19,240 bases of DNA from Phototrophicales bacterium (lineage in GTDB: Bacteria > Chloroflexota > Anaerolineae > Aggregatilineales > Phototrophicaceae). The notes below the pieces were generated by a model. It made no database searches and was not told the DNA's origin. It saw nothing but the letters and a program-made list of their open reading frames with translations. The position numbers and the translations under genes were made by a program. Below, piece by piece: positions 7,773 to 14,767 of this stretch; the stretch's first letter is position 1, and each line of letters begins with the position of its first letter. The stretch spans positions 1 to 19,240 of the forward strand of contig PGTJ01000010.1 of the NCBI GenBank assembly GCA_002794515.1, given 5' to 3'.

Positions 7773-8066
7773 ATGCAACTCAGCTTGATAGATATCATCA
7801 TCGAATATTGTGCCACTTGAAATTACGCCCCTCGCGCCGTCAGTCTGACGGAAGAAGTGTTGACCGAACGCGAATTGGAATATTACATCCGCACATGGCA
7901 ACTCGTGCCATTAAGTGGGGGTGTATTTGAGATTATCGTCAATGGCGAGAAGATATTCTCTAAAAAAGCACTTGGCAGGCATTTGGAAGAGGGCGAAGGC
8001 AAGCGCCTCATCGCCGAAAAGATCCGAGAAATTGTCGGAACAAATCCGCCATCAGCAACGTCTTAA
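7773..8066 (+). CDS. Rdx-family (SelT/SelW/SelH-like) selenoprotein, Sec encoded by in-frame TGA at 7818-7820
   Basis: The frame from the ATG at 7773 to the TAA at 8064-8066 contains a single TGA, codon 16. Reading it as selenocysteine gives 97 residues. The N-terminus is a hydrophobic first strand (LSLIDIIIEY) running into the redox motif C13-A-T-U16, then NYAPRAVSL, matching the Rdx pattern of strand, CxxU/CxxC, then an RA-containing helix. The C-terminal half carries GGVFEIIVNGEKIFSKK, the typical SelW-type strand pair. Family knowledge: Rdx proteins have a thioredoxin-like fold with CxxU or CxxC and take part in thiol redox reactions; the exact substrate is not settled. AGGA (7760-7763) ends 9 nt before the ATG. 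Standard calling would either lose the gene or start it at the GTG at 7857, which removes strand 1 and the active site. Codon use after the TGA is like that of neighbours and there is no other defect, arguing against a pseudogene. The DUF4139 gene starts 38 nt later. Confidence 0.88.
7837..7851 (+). promoter_or_regulatory. Candidate bacterial SECIS element for the TGA at 7818-7820
   Basis: CCGTCA-GTC-TGACGG forms a perfect 6-bp stem with GUC in the apical loop, or a 5-bp stem with loop AGUCU. The loop G (7843) lies 22 nt after the TGA. Family knowledge: bacterial SECIS hairpins sit inside the coding region just after the UGA and present a G-U in the apical loop to the SelB domain; in E. coli fdhF the loop reads AGGUCU. 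The distance, the loop and the stem all fit. The stem is also part of codons 22-27, so it is limited by the protein sequence. Confidence 0.75.
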
Positions 8067-8104
8067 TCATCAGTGACCGAAATGCACGTCAAAAGGAGTT
8101 GTGT

Positions 8105-9571
8105 ATGTTCAAAAAGTTCTCGTTATTCGCCGTGTTGCTCGCCATGCTCATGCTAGGGGCATTCTCGGCATCGGCACAAGAAGACGCCACTGATGAACCC
8201 GAACCAACCGTCGCGCTCACTGTCTATAATCAAGGGACAGCGCTGGTGCGTGACCGCCGTAGTTTTAATCTGAACACAGGCTTGAATACCATCAATTTCA
8301 CCGATGTCGCCTCATCAATTGATGCCACATCCGTCAGCTTTTTATCACTCACAGACCCCGAAGGCACATACGTCTTGGAACAAAATTATGTGTACGATTT
8401 GGTCGATGTATATGCGCTCACCCGTCGTTTTATCGACCAAGTTGTCACCGTCACCGCCCAAGATGGCACGGTGTATATGGGGACATTGCTTAGTGGTGGC
8501 GATAACATCATCCTACAAACCGAAAATGGGCAAGTGGTCGTATTGAGTTTTGCTAATTTGCGTGATATTCAATTCCCCGCCCTGCCCGATGGTCTCATCA
8601 CCCGCCCCACCTTGCGCTGGTTGGTGAATAGCGCCACAACGGGCGAACAAGAGATAGAGCTGACTTACCTCACAGGTGGCATCTCATGGACGGCAGATTA
8701 CAACATTTTACTCGCGCCAGATAACAGCAATCTCGATTTGAATGGTTGGGTGACGCTCTCCAATACCAGTGGCACAACCTATCGGGATGCCCAAGTGAAA
8801 CTCATCGCGGGGGATGTCAATCGCCTGCCAACTTATGACGAATTCGCCTATATGGACACGGCGATGGAAATGCGTGCCGTGCCAACCGCCACACCACAAG
8901 TGCAACAACGCGAATTTTATGAATATCAACTGTATGAAATTGGTCGCCCAGTGACAGTCGGCAACAACGAGACCAAACAAGTTGAATTTGTGACCAGCAC
9001 CAACGTCCCTGCCAACACCTATTATGTGTATGATGCCAGTGATGCGTGGTATGGTTATTATGCCCCTATCACCGACACCTATTATGGCTTCACAGGCATC
9101 ACCGATGTGAAGAATTATCTGGAATTCAGCACAGGGGATGAAAATGGTGTCGGCGCAGATTTGCCCGCAGGTCGTGTACGGGTGTATCAAGAAGATGTGG
9201 ATGGTGCGGCACTGCTCATCGGCGAAAACCGAATTGACCACACCCCCAAAGGCGAAAAGGTGAATATCTATTTGGGCAACGCCTTCGATTTGGTCGGCGA
9301 ACGCATCCAAACCGATTTCCGCCTGATCTCGGATAAAGTGATGCAAGAGACGTATCAGATCACCTTGCGTAACCGCAAAGACAGTGGCAGTGTGGAAATT
9401 CGTGTGCCAGAGCGCCTGTTCCGTTGGAGCAATTGGCAAATCCTGAGCGCCACTGTGAACGGACAAACCGCCGAATTCACCCGCCTCGATGCGGCGACTA
9501 TCGAATTCCGCGTGCAAGTGCCTGCAGGTGGCGAGGTGGTGCTGACCTACACCGTGCAATATAGCTGGTAG
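8105..9571 (+). CDS. DUF4139-type exported protein, copy 1
   Basis: The product is 488 residues from the ATG at 8105, which has AGGAG at 8094-8098 six nt upstream; the TTG two codons earlier is rejected. The first ~25 residues are a classic signal peptide: basic FKK, a hydrophobic core, and cleavage near SASAQ. A short acidic linker (EDATDEPEP) follows, then TVYNQGTALVRDRRSF, the N-terminal domain typical of DUF4139 proteins. The DUF4139 part is recognised by REFYEYQLYEIGRPVTVGNN and ETKQVEF at about 280-305, and by TYQITLRNRKDSGSVEIRV near 418-436. The protein ends in YTVQYSW. It is mostly beta-strand by pattern with no membrane anchor, so it should be secreted or extracytoplasmic. The function of the family is unknown. 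A Rho-independent terminator follows and then a diverged copy of the same gene. Confidence 0.85.
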   Translation: MFKKFSLFAVLLAMLMLGAFSASAQEDATDEPEPTVALTVYNQGTALVRDRRSFNLNTGLNTINFTDVASSIDATSVSFLSLTDPEGTYVLEQNYVYDLVDVYALTRRFIDQVVTVTAQDGTVYMGTLLSGGDNIILQTENGQVVVLSFANLRDIQFPALPDGLITRPTLRWLVNSATTGEQEIELTYLTGGISWTADYNILLAPDNSNLDLNGWVTLSNTSGTTYRDAQVKLIAGDVNRLPTYDEFAYMDTAMEMRAVPTATPQVQQREFYEYQLYEIGRPVTVGNNETKQVEFVTSTNVPANTYYVYDASDAWYGYYAPITDTYYGFTGITDVKNYLEFSTGDENGVGADLPAGRVRVYQEDVDGAALLIGENRIDHTPKGEKVNIYLGNAFDLVGERIQTDFRLISDKVMQETYQITLRNRKDSGSVEIRVPERLFRWSNWQILSATVNGQTAEFTRLDAATIEFRVQVPAGGEVVLTYTVQYSW

Positions 9572-9592
9572 AAGCAATTGTATAAATACAAC

Positions 9593-9619
9593 AAAAGGTG
9601 GTCATGTGCCACCTTTTTT
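9593..9619 (+). terminator. Rho-independent terminator between the two DUF4139 genes
   Basis: AAAAGGTGG (9593-9601), a 7-nt loop, then CCACC followed by six T (9609-9619). The core is GGTGG/CCACC, extended by A-T pairs to about 9 bp. It ends transcription 22 nt after the first DUF4139 stop codon, so the second copy must have its own promoter or depend on read-through. Confidence 0.85.
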
Positions 9620-9623
9620 GATT

Positions 9624-9629
9624 TATAAT
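9624..9629 (+). promoter_or_regulatory. Candidate -10 box for DUF4139 copy 2
   Basis: A consensus TATAAT lies five nt after the terminator T-run and 40 nt before the ATG at 9670. No convincing -35 is visible, because the terminator hairpin occupies that place. The surrounding DNA is AT-rich, so the match could be chance. Confidence 0.3.
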
Positions 9630-9669
9630 AATCATTATCGTATTGATATGAAGAACAGAGATAATAAAG

Positions 9670-11046
9670 ATGACACACCACACACGCTTAATGCTGACGG
9701 TTTATCAAGGGACGGGTTTGATACGTGAACGGCGCAAATTAACATTGGATAAGGGGATAAATATCGTCAATTTTACCGATGTCGCCGCATCGATTAAGCC
9801 CGAAACAGTCAAATTTGTCTCGCTCACCGACCCAGATGGCACACGAGTGCTGGAACAAAATTATGTATACGATTTGGTCAGCAGTGAAGCCTTATTACGC
9901 CGTTTTATCGATGAAACGATTACCGTCACCGCAGAAGATGGCACGGTCTACACGGGCAAATTGTTGAATGCCGCTAATCAGATTGTTTTGCAACATGAAC
10001 ATGGTCAGCTCTCTGTTTTACAGAGCGCGAATCTGCGTGATATGCAATTTCCATCCTTGCCCGATGGATTGATCACCCGCCCCACATTACGGTGGTCAAT
10101 CTTTGCCAATCAGGCGGGTGAACACGAGATTGAACTCACCTATCTGACCCATAACATGACATGGAATGCTACCTATAATGTGCTTTTAGCGCGTGGCAAC
10201 CAACACCTAAATCTGAACGGTTGGATAACCATCGAAAATCACAGTGGGACAACATACCACAACAGCAAACTCAAATGTATAGGGGGCGAAATCAGTATCA
10301 TCCCACAACAACAGACTTTGTCTTTTGTGAGAAGATACGCCAACACTAAGTTTATGATGAGATCAGATGACAACTTTGAGAATGTTGAACAACGCGATTT
10401 ATTTGAATATAAACTGTATGATGTCCCATATTTGACAACCATTAGAAATAACGAAATCAAACAAATCGAATTCGTCATAGCCCAACATGTCCCCGCCAAA
10501 ACCTATTTTGTGTGTTCAAAAGAAAACTCAGACCGCTTTAGTTATCGTCATGCAGATGAACCCGATCTCGAGCGGTATTTGCTCACCGAAAAGTTACGGG
10601 CGGCAGTTTATCTGCAATTCAGCACCACAAAAGATGGCATCGATGCCGATTTACCCGCAGGCGACATTCGTGTGTATCAGGAAGATGTCGATGGGGCGGC
10701 ATTGCTCATCGGCGAGAATAAGATTAAACACACCCCCAAAGGTGAGGAAGTGACCATTTATTTGGGCAAAGCGTTTGATATTATCGGGGAACGCACACCC
10801 ACACATTTTGAATTGATCGGCGAAAAGGTATTGCAAGAATCGATTGAAATCAAACTGCGGAATCGCAAATCATCTGAAGCGGCAGAAGTGCGCGTACCAG
10901 AACGCCTCTTCCGTTGGAGCAATTGGCAAATCTTGAATGCCAATATGGACTATACCCAAACCGATGCGGCAAATATCGAATTTCGCCTCACCTTACCACC
11001 TGATGGTGAGGGCATTATCCGCTACACTGTGCAATATAGCTGGTGA
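9670..11046 (+). CDS. DUF4139-type protein, copy 2, lacking a signal peptide
   Basis: The product is 458 residues and clearly a paralogue of the preceding gene. Long shared blocks include VLEQNYVYDL, FPxLPDGLITRPTLRW, YQEDVDGAALLIGEN, VPERLFRWSNWQIL and the final YTVQYSW. It starts almost directly at the N-terminal domain (MLTVYQGTGLIRERRKL) and has no signal peptide. The frame upstream is closed by a TGA at 9649-9651, and no leader peptide is seen in the other frames. The Shine-Dalgarno is weak. The middle part (about residues 190-315) has diverged most, is lower in GC than copy 1, and replaces a Tyr-rich segment with a charged one. The gene ends in TGA where copy 1 ends in TAG, and this stop touches the stop of the converging gene. 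As it stands the product would stay in the cytoplasm unless exported by another route; it may be a decaying duplicate, although the frame is intact. Confidence 0.82.
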   Translation: MTHHTRLMLTVYQGTGLIRERRKLTLDKGINIVNFTDVAASIKPETVKFVSLTDPDGTRVLEQNYVYDLVSSEALLRRFIDETITVTAEDGTVYTGKLLNAANQIVLQHEHGQLSVLQSANLRDMQFPSLPDGLITRPTLRWSIFANQAGEHEIELTYLTHNMTWNATYNVLLARGNQHLNLNGWITIENHSGTTYHNSKLKCIGGEISIIPQQQTLSFVRRYANTKFMMRSDDNFENVEQRDLFEYKLYDVPYLTTIRNNEIKQIEFVIAQHVPAKTYFVCSKENSDRFSYRHADEPDLERYLLTEKLRAAVYLQFSTTKDGIDADLPAGDIRVYQEDVDGAALLIGENKIKHTPKGEEVTIYLGKAFDIIGERTPTHFELIGEKVLQESIEIKLRNRKSSEAAEVRVPERLFRWSNWQILNANMDYTQTDAANIEFRLTLPPDGEGIIRYTVQYSW

Positions 11047-12003
11047 TCACGACCCGCGAAACACCACCCGATACGATAGCACGGCAGGCTGATTATCATC
11101 GGTGAAACACGGTGTCGCCGTGAGCGGTGTGGTGGATGGATTAGACAGGGCGGGCATTTCGATGGTATAAGCCCGTCCCTGTTCCATCTGAAAATCGGCA
11201 TAGCCCAAGCCACGCTCTGGTTTTAAGCCTGTATAGAAGGTGCTAGAGCCACCGTCCCAGCGCACCCGTATCGGTTGGGCGGGTAGTTCCACCCCATTGC
11301 GATTAATCACCCGCACTTCGATGATGCCCGATAGGCGCGTATCACAAAATGTATTGGCAATCACCAATTCAAACGTGGCGGGCGGTGCAGTCGGCGGGAC
11401 GAAGGGTGTGCGCGTGGGTGTGGGAGTGCTATTATCGGGGACGGTGATATTCGGTTCGGGTGTTTTGGTCGGTGGCGGTGGCAAGGTGGGTGTTGGCAAC
11501 ACCATCGTGACGATAATCGGCTCGTTTTGTGTTAATAGGGGCAAATCATCGGCACATCCCCGTTTATTTTGTAATTTATAAAATTGTATCATAGCACGGA
11601 CGGCATCTACCCCGCTATTGGTGCTGATATAAGGCGATGTCGCCAATTGACAGGCAATATCAGCAACGGCTTGGATGGGGTCATCGGTGGGCAAGCGCAA
11701 ATCCACAAGGCGTTGGATGGTGCGTTGCAAATCACCATTATGGGCGTAATCGAGGATGATCGCCACCACATAGGCATTTTTGGCATCTGCCGAAAGTTGC
11801 CACGGGGCGACATCGGGTTTGGGCAAAAAAGGGATGTCTGTTTTGGAAAAAGGGATGATATCGCGGGTGAGATAAAACACACCAATCGCGCCAATCAACA
11901 TCCCTAAAAATAACCCCGTCCACGACACAAAGCGACGTGGGCGGTCATACCGACTGCGAAGCCGTCGGCGGGCTTGGGTTTCGTGATAATCGTAATCGGT
12001 CAT
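11047..12003 (-). CDS. TM-anchored protein with helical domain, Thr/Pro linker and beta domain
   Basis: The product is 318 residues. Order: a basic cytoplasmic N-terminus with many Arg (11-24), one membrane segment (28-46), a helical domain (about 66-150), a Pro/Thr linker (about 168-208), and a C-terminal beta-type domain (about 210-318) with two cysteines (C220, C299) that could form a disulphide outside the cell. The helical part resembles the single soluble domain of the gene just upstream. The ATG at 12003-12001 overlaps the preceding TGA as ATGA, so translation is coupled. The stop directly abuts the stop of DUF4139 copy 2. No enzyme motif is seen and I do not recognise a named family. 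As the third gene of the FHA operon it is probably an extracytoplasmic part of the same assembly, which is inference. Confidence 0.75.
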   Translation of the reverse strand: MTDYDYHETQARRRLRSRYDRPRRFVSWTGLFLGMLIGAIGVFYLTRDIIPFSKTDIPFLPKPDVAPWQLSADAKNAYVVAIILDYAHNGDLQRTIQRLVDLRLPTDDPIQAVADIACQLATSPYISTNSGVDAVRAMIQFYKLQNKRGCADDLPLLTQNEPIIVTMVLPTPTLPPPPTKTPEPNITVPDNSTPTPTRTPFVPPTAPPATFELVIANTFCDTRLSGIIEVRVINRNGVELPAQPIRVRWDGGSSTFYTGLKPERGLGYADFQMEQGRAYTIEMPALSNPSTTPLTATPCFTDDNQPAVLSYRVVFRGS

Positions 12004-12380
12004 GAGCTTGGGGGAATATTCACCTGACGATAGGGTTGCATAATCGGCGTAAGGCGACCAAAGCCTTCAGATAATGCCACCAGAAGATAAATCTCATCCA
12101 CCGAGCGCGAAGTGGTGATGTACTTTTCGGTCACATCTTGGACAAATTGAGGGACACTTTGCACACCAAGCATCTGTAGACGTTCAAATGCGCCTAAAAT
12201 ATCGGCATTTTCCCAATAACCGCCCGCCACCATCAAGAGGTATTCTTCCTGATACTGTGGGGCGAGGCTAGCTGGGGGAACATCAGTCGGCAAATCTGCA
12301 AAAACACCCCACCCTAATATCACGCCAATGACCGCACCAATCAATAAACCAACCAATAGAGAACCAATAAAACGCATCAT
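12000..12380 (-). CDS. Small TM-anchored protein with helical domain
   Basis: The product is 126 residues. A glycine-rich membrane segment (about 4-26) is followed by a helical domain from about residue 38, with APQYQEEYLLMVAGGYW and then ADILGAFERLQMLG. This pattern of Tyr-containing helix, short turn, and helix with A..RL..L is repeated in the downstream gene (AYVVAIILDYAHNGDLQRTI), suggesting a shared domain. Two ATG codons are adjacent (12380 and 12377); the gene starts 3 nt after the FHA gene's stop and overlaps the next gene by ATGA. No strong Shine-Dalgarno is seen, so translation probably depends on the upstream gene. Function is unknown. Confidence 0.72.
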   Translation of the reverse strand: MMRFIGSLLVGLLIGAVIGVILGWGVFADLPTDVPPASLAPQYQEEYLLMVAGGYWENADILGAFERLQMLGVQSVPQFVQDVTEKYITTSRSVDEIYLLVALSEGFGRLTPIMQPYRQVNIPPSS

Positions 12381-12383
12381 AGG

Positions 12384-14471
12384 TTATGGTGTTCTCGTGC
12401 CAGATGGCGATAAGGCGATTGGCGTATTGGTTGATGGTGGCAAGGTCTTGGTGGGCGCGAGTGTGGGTGTGATGGGTGTAAAGGTCGGCACGGGTGTCGT
12501 GGCTATAACAGTCGGCACAGATGTGTTAGGCACAGAAGTCGGCACGGATGTGATGGGCGTGATGGTCGGCTCTGCCGTGACCACAGGCAAACTCACAAGG
12601 CGCAAATCGGCTGGGTTAAAACCACACTGCACATGAATGGCTTTCACCCATGCCGATGCACCACCTGTTAGGGGGACACGCAACCACTCAGTATTGGCAT
12701 CGCGCCCATCGACCACAATACGCGAATTAGATGCTTCATACGTTTGTATCACCTGACTATCAGGGCGCGGAAAGGCACGGGTTTGGATGAGTGTGTCAAC
12801 CGTAAAACACTCGGCATCGGCTATTGTATAATCTGGGCGTTCTGAATAACTATTACCCAGCGCATCTTGAACAGAGAGCAAAAACAGCGTATCGCTTTGG
12901 ACATCGGGCAAAATCGAGACCGATAATTCCGAATTCGTCGCCAGACCAGCCGATTGAACAGGGGCTTGTTGTGGCATGGTGGGGATGTTGCTAATCGTCA
13001 CCGATTGCGCCCCAGAGACATCCCAACGCAATGTGACGGTTTGTATCACATTACGGATGAGGACGTTTGGAGTGATGGTGTAATGATTGACCACCAGTTT
13101 AGGATGAACGAGGATTTCTTGAACTTGTGATGTCGATTTATCACCATTATGCGCCACAAGTTCGACTTGCACCATGCCCTGATAACCAAAGGTGTCAAAA
13201 TCCCATTGTGTGGTCTGAGCGGAGATATTGGTCTGGATGGGGACATTATTCACACGCACATCATAACTGATGGCATCTTTTGCCTGCCAATTCAAACGAA
13301 CAATCTGACCCGCTATGGCTTGTGATTTTTCGGCATCGAGGCGCAAAATTTGCGGTTCAGAAGAGGCGGGTTGTGCGAGGATGATGAGCAATCCCACCAG
13401 AAGAAGGGTGAATATCGCCCCGACACCTGCGACAGCATATGCCGCCCAAGCAGGGAGAATGGCTTTTTCGGTATAATGGGCGGGGACGGCGGTCAGAAAG
13501 GCGGCAATATCGCGGGATTTGACGCGCAAATCAAAATCGTGCTGGCGTGGTTGCCCAAACAGACGACGTTGCTTGGGCTTGATAGTCCCGCGCACCTCCA
13601 TACGTTGACCGGGTGCCAATGAGACTTGGGTTTGTTGAATATGAAATTGCAAGGCATCATCAGCCGAATAGCCACTGATGGTCAATGGCAAAGCTATACT
13701 GCCCTGATTGAGCAGAAATAAACGGAACGACTCGTCATCTTGCAAATGTGGATTAGCGAGTGCGACACCAAAGCCACTATAAGGCAAAATACGAACACTC
13801 ACCCCACCTTCTAATTTCTTTTCTGGATTATCTTGTTGAGTGATAGTGAAGGTAATGGGATAATCACCGGGCGTGCTGGTGCTTTGGCGCAATGGTTTAA
13901 CACTATAGATGATTTGCCCCGTTTCATCTGGTTCTAGTGCGATTGATGGACGATTGAACTTGCCCCACCCTTCTGGCAAACCCGTGGCTTCAATGATGTA
14001 ATTATGCGCTTCGGCGGTCATATTGGTCAGATTAATTTCGATAGTAGTATAAGATCCGGGTGGAACAGCAATTTCTGAGCCATACACTTCCATCGAAAAT
14101 CCGACATCGGGGCGGTCGTAACGTTGAGTCTCTTCGGGGGCAACATCAACAAATGTGGTGGGGTCTTCATTGAGGGCATAATAAATCATCCGCAGATGCC
14201 CGATTTGCAATTCTTCACCACCGAGCAATACCCGCGATTCATTTGCCGCCAATTGCACACCATCGACAAATGTGCCATTGGCAGAGTCCATATCGGATAT
14301 TTTAACCTCTCTACCATCATAAGTAATGCTGAAATGATAGCGCGAGATGGTATCGGTATCGAGGACGATGGTACATCCCGCAGAACGCCCTACAGAAACA
14401 CTAGAACCATCTAATAGGTACGTTGCAAAATCCCCACTGGGATAAAATACATCTAACCGCCCGTATGCCAT
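12384..14471 (-). CDS. FHA-domain membrane protein with extracytoplasmic repeats and Thr/Pro tail
   Basis: The product is 695 residues from the ATG at 14471-14469, with AAGGTG a few nt upstream; a TTG nine codons earlier is rejected. The FHA domain spans about residues 24-92, with the diagnostic GRS (28-30), SRYH (43-46) and NGTFVDG (65-71), the residues that bind phosphothreonine. A region of beta-type Ig-like repeats follows (about 125-330), then a membrane segment (about 336-366), two more beta-type repeats (about 372-552), an SH3b-like module (about 553-615) with ANTEWLRVP and ASAWVKAIHVQC, and a Thr/Pro tail (about 632-695). Inference: the FHA side is cytoplasmic and the repeats, SH3b-like module and tail lie outside, so the protein could link Ser/Thr kinase signalling to the envelope. 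It leads an operon with two TM-anchored genes. The order of the repeats is read from patterns and is less certain than the FHA call. Confidence 0.85.
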   Translation of the reverse strand: MAYGRLDVFYPSGDFATYLLDGSSVSVGRSAGCTIVLDTDTISRYHFSITYDGREVKISDMDSANGTFVDGVQLAANESRVLLGGEELQIGHLRMIYYALNEDPTTFVDVAPEETQRYDRPDVGFSMEVYGSEIAVPPGSYTTIEINLTNMTAEAHNYIIEATGLPEGWGKFNRPSIALEPDETGQIIYSVKPLRQSTSTPGDYPITFTITQQDNPEKKLEGGVSVRILPYSGFGVALANPHLQDDESFRLFLLNQGSIALPLTISGYSADDALQFHIQQTQVSLAPGQRMEVRGTIKPKQRRLFGQPRQHDFDLRVKSRDIAAFLTAVPAHYTEKAILPAWAAYAVAGVGAIFTLLLVGLLIILAQPASSEPQILRLDAEKSQAIAGQIVRLNWQAKDAISYDVRVNNVPIQTNISAQTTQWDFDTFGYQGMVQVELVAHNGDKSTSQVQEILVHPKLVVNHYTITPNVLIRNVIQTVTLRWDVSGAQSVTISNIPTMPQQAPVQSAGLATNSELSVSILPDVQSDTLFLLSVQDALGNSYSERPDYTIADAECFTVDTLIQTRAFPRPDSQVIQTYEASNSRIVVDGRDANTEWLRVPLTGGASAWVKAIHVQCGFNPADLRLVSLPVVTAEPTITPITSVPTSVPNTSVPTVIATTPVPTFTPITPTLAPTKTLPPSTNTPIALSPSGTRTP

Positions 14472-14767
14472 AAAGCACCTTATCTCACACGTTGCCAATA
14501 TATACCTACTATTGTAGCGATTTTTGAGATTCGCAAAAGCGCAAATTTAACTTTTTTCTGATAGACGGTTCACTTGCAAGAGTGTGTAAGGGATGGTAGA
14601 CTATAATCAATCTGTTAATGAGTATTGGATTTATCCAAGACCGTGTTAAAAGACGTTCCTCAGTGTAAAAAGCGCCGCGCAAAACCACGATACCCGCTCT
14701 TGTGGGGTGTTGATAAGGCTGTTTGCGTGTATTTAATTGCCATCATCAGTAGAAGGATAGATAAAAC
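14472..14767. other. Divergent intergenic region with a long possible leader RNA
   Basis: This 296-nt gap separates the FHA operon (-) from the CNNM/CBS gene (+). On the minus side a TACAAT (complement of 14511-14516) could be the -10 of the FHA operon, without a clear -35. On the plus side a TATAAT lies at 14602-14607, giving a leader of about 150 nt. That leader holds TTGGA/TCCAA (14625-14638), CCACGA/TTGTGG (about 14685-14705) enclosed by CGCAAAAC/GTTTGCG, and then AGAAGGA (14751-14757). I cannot match it to a known riboswitch or to 6S RNA. Confidence 0.45.
14602..14607 (+). promoter_or_regulatory. Candidate -10 box for the CNNM/CBS-cdd-recO operon
   Basis: A consensus TATAAT. TTGCAA at 14574-14579 resembles a -35 but the 22-nt spacer is too long, so the promoter would need an activator or a different sigma preference. 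It would start transcription near 14614, about 150 nt before the TTG start codon. Confidence 0.35.

Noticed and set aside
7818..7820. TGA read as Trp, or as a nonsense mutation in a pseudogene
   Set aside because: TGA ends other genes normally, the position is the redox Cys/Sec site, a SECIS-like hairpin follows at the right distance, and the rest of the frame is intact.
7403..7930. A 175-residue plus-strand ORF bridging the peptidase and selenoprotein genes
   Set aside because: It is out of frame with both well-supported genes, crosses two hairpins and has no recognisable protein pattern.
7857..8066. A 69-residue protein starting at GTG 7857
   Set aside because: It begins in the middle of the Rdx fold, has no ribosome site and lacks the first strand and redox motif. 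The family pattern continues upstream through the TGA to the ATG at 7773.
8708..9577. A 289-residue minus-strand ORF opposite DUF4139 copy 1
   Set aside because: It is a shadow of the paralogue-supported plus-strand gene, His/Ile-rich without any family pattern, and has no ribosome site.
14613..14767. The leader as a 6S RNA or a known riboswitch
   Set aside because: I could not find the long closing stem with central bubble of 6S RNA, nor the conserved cores of metal or nucleotide riboswitches. It is kept only as an unassigned leader.
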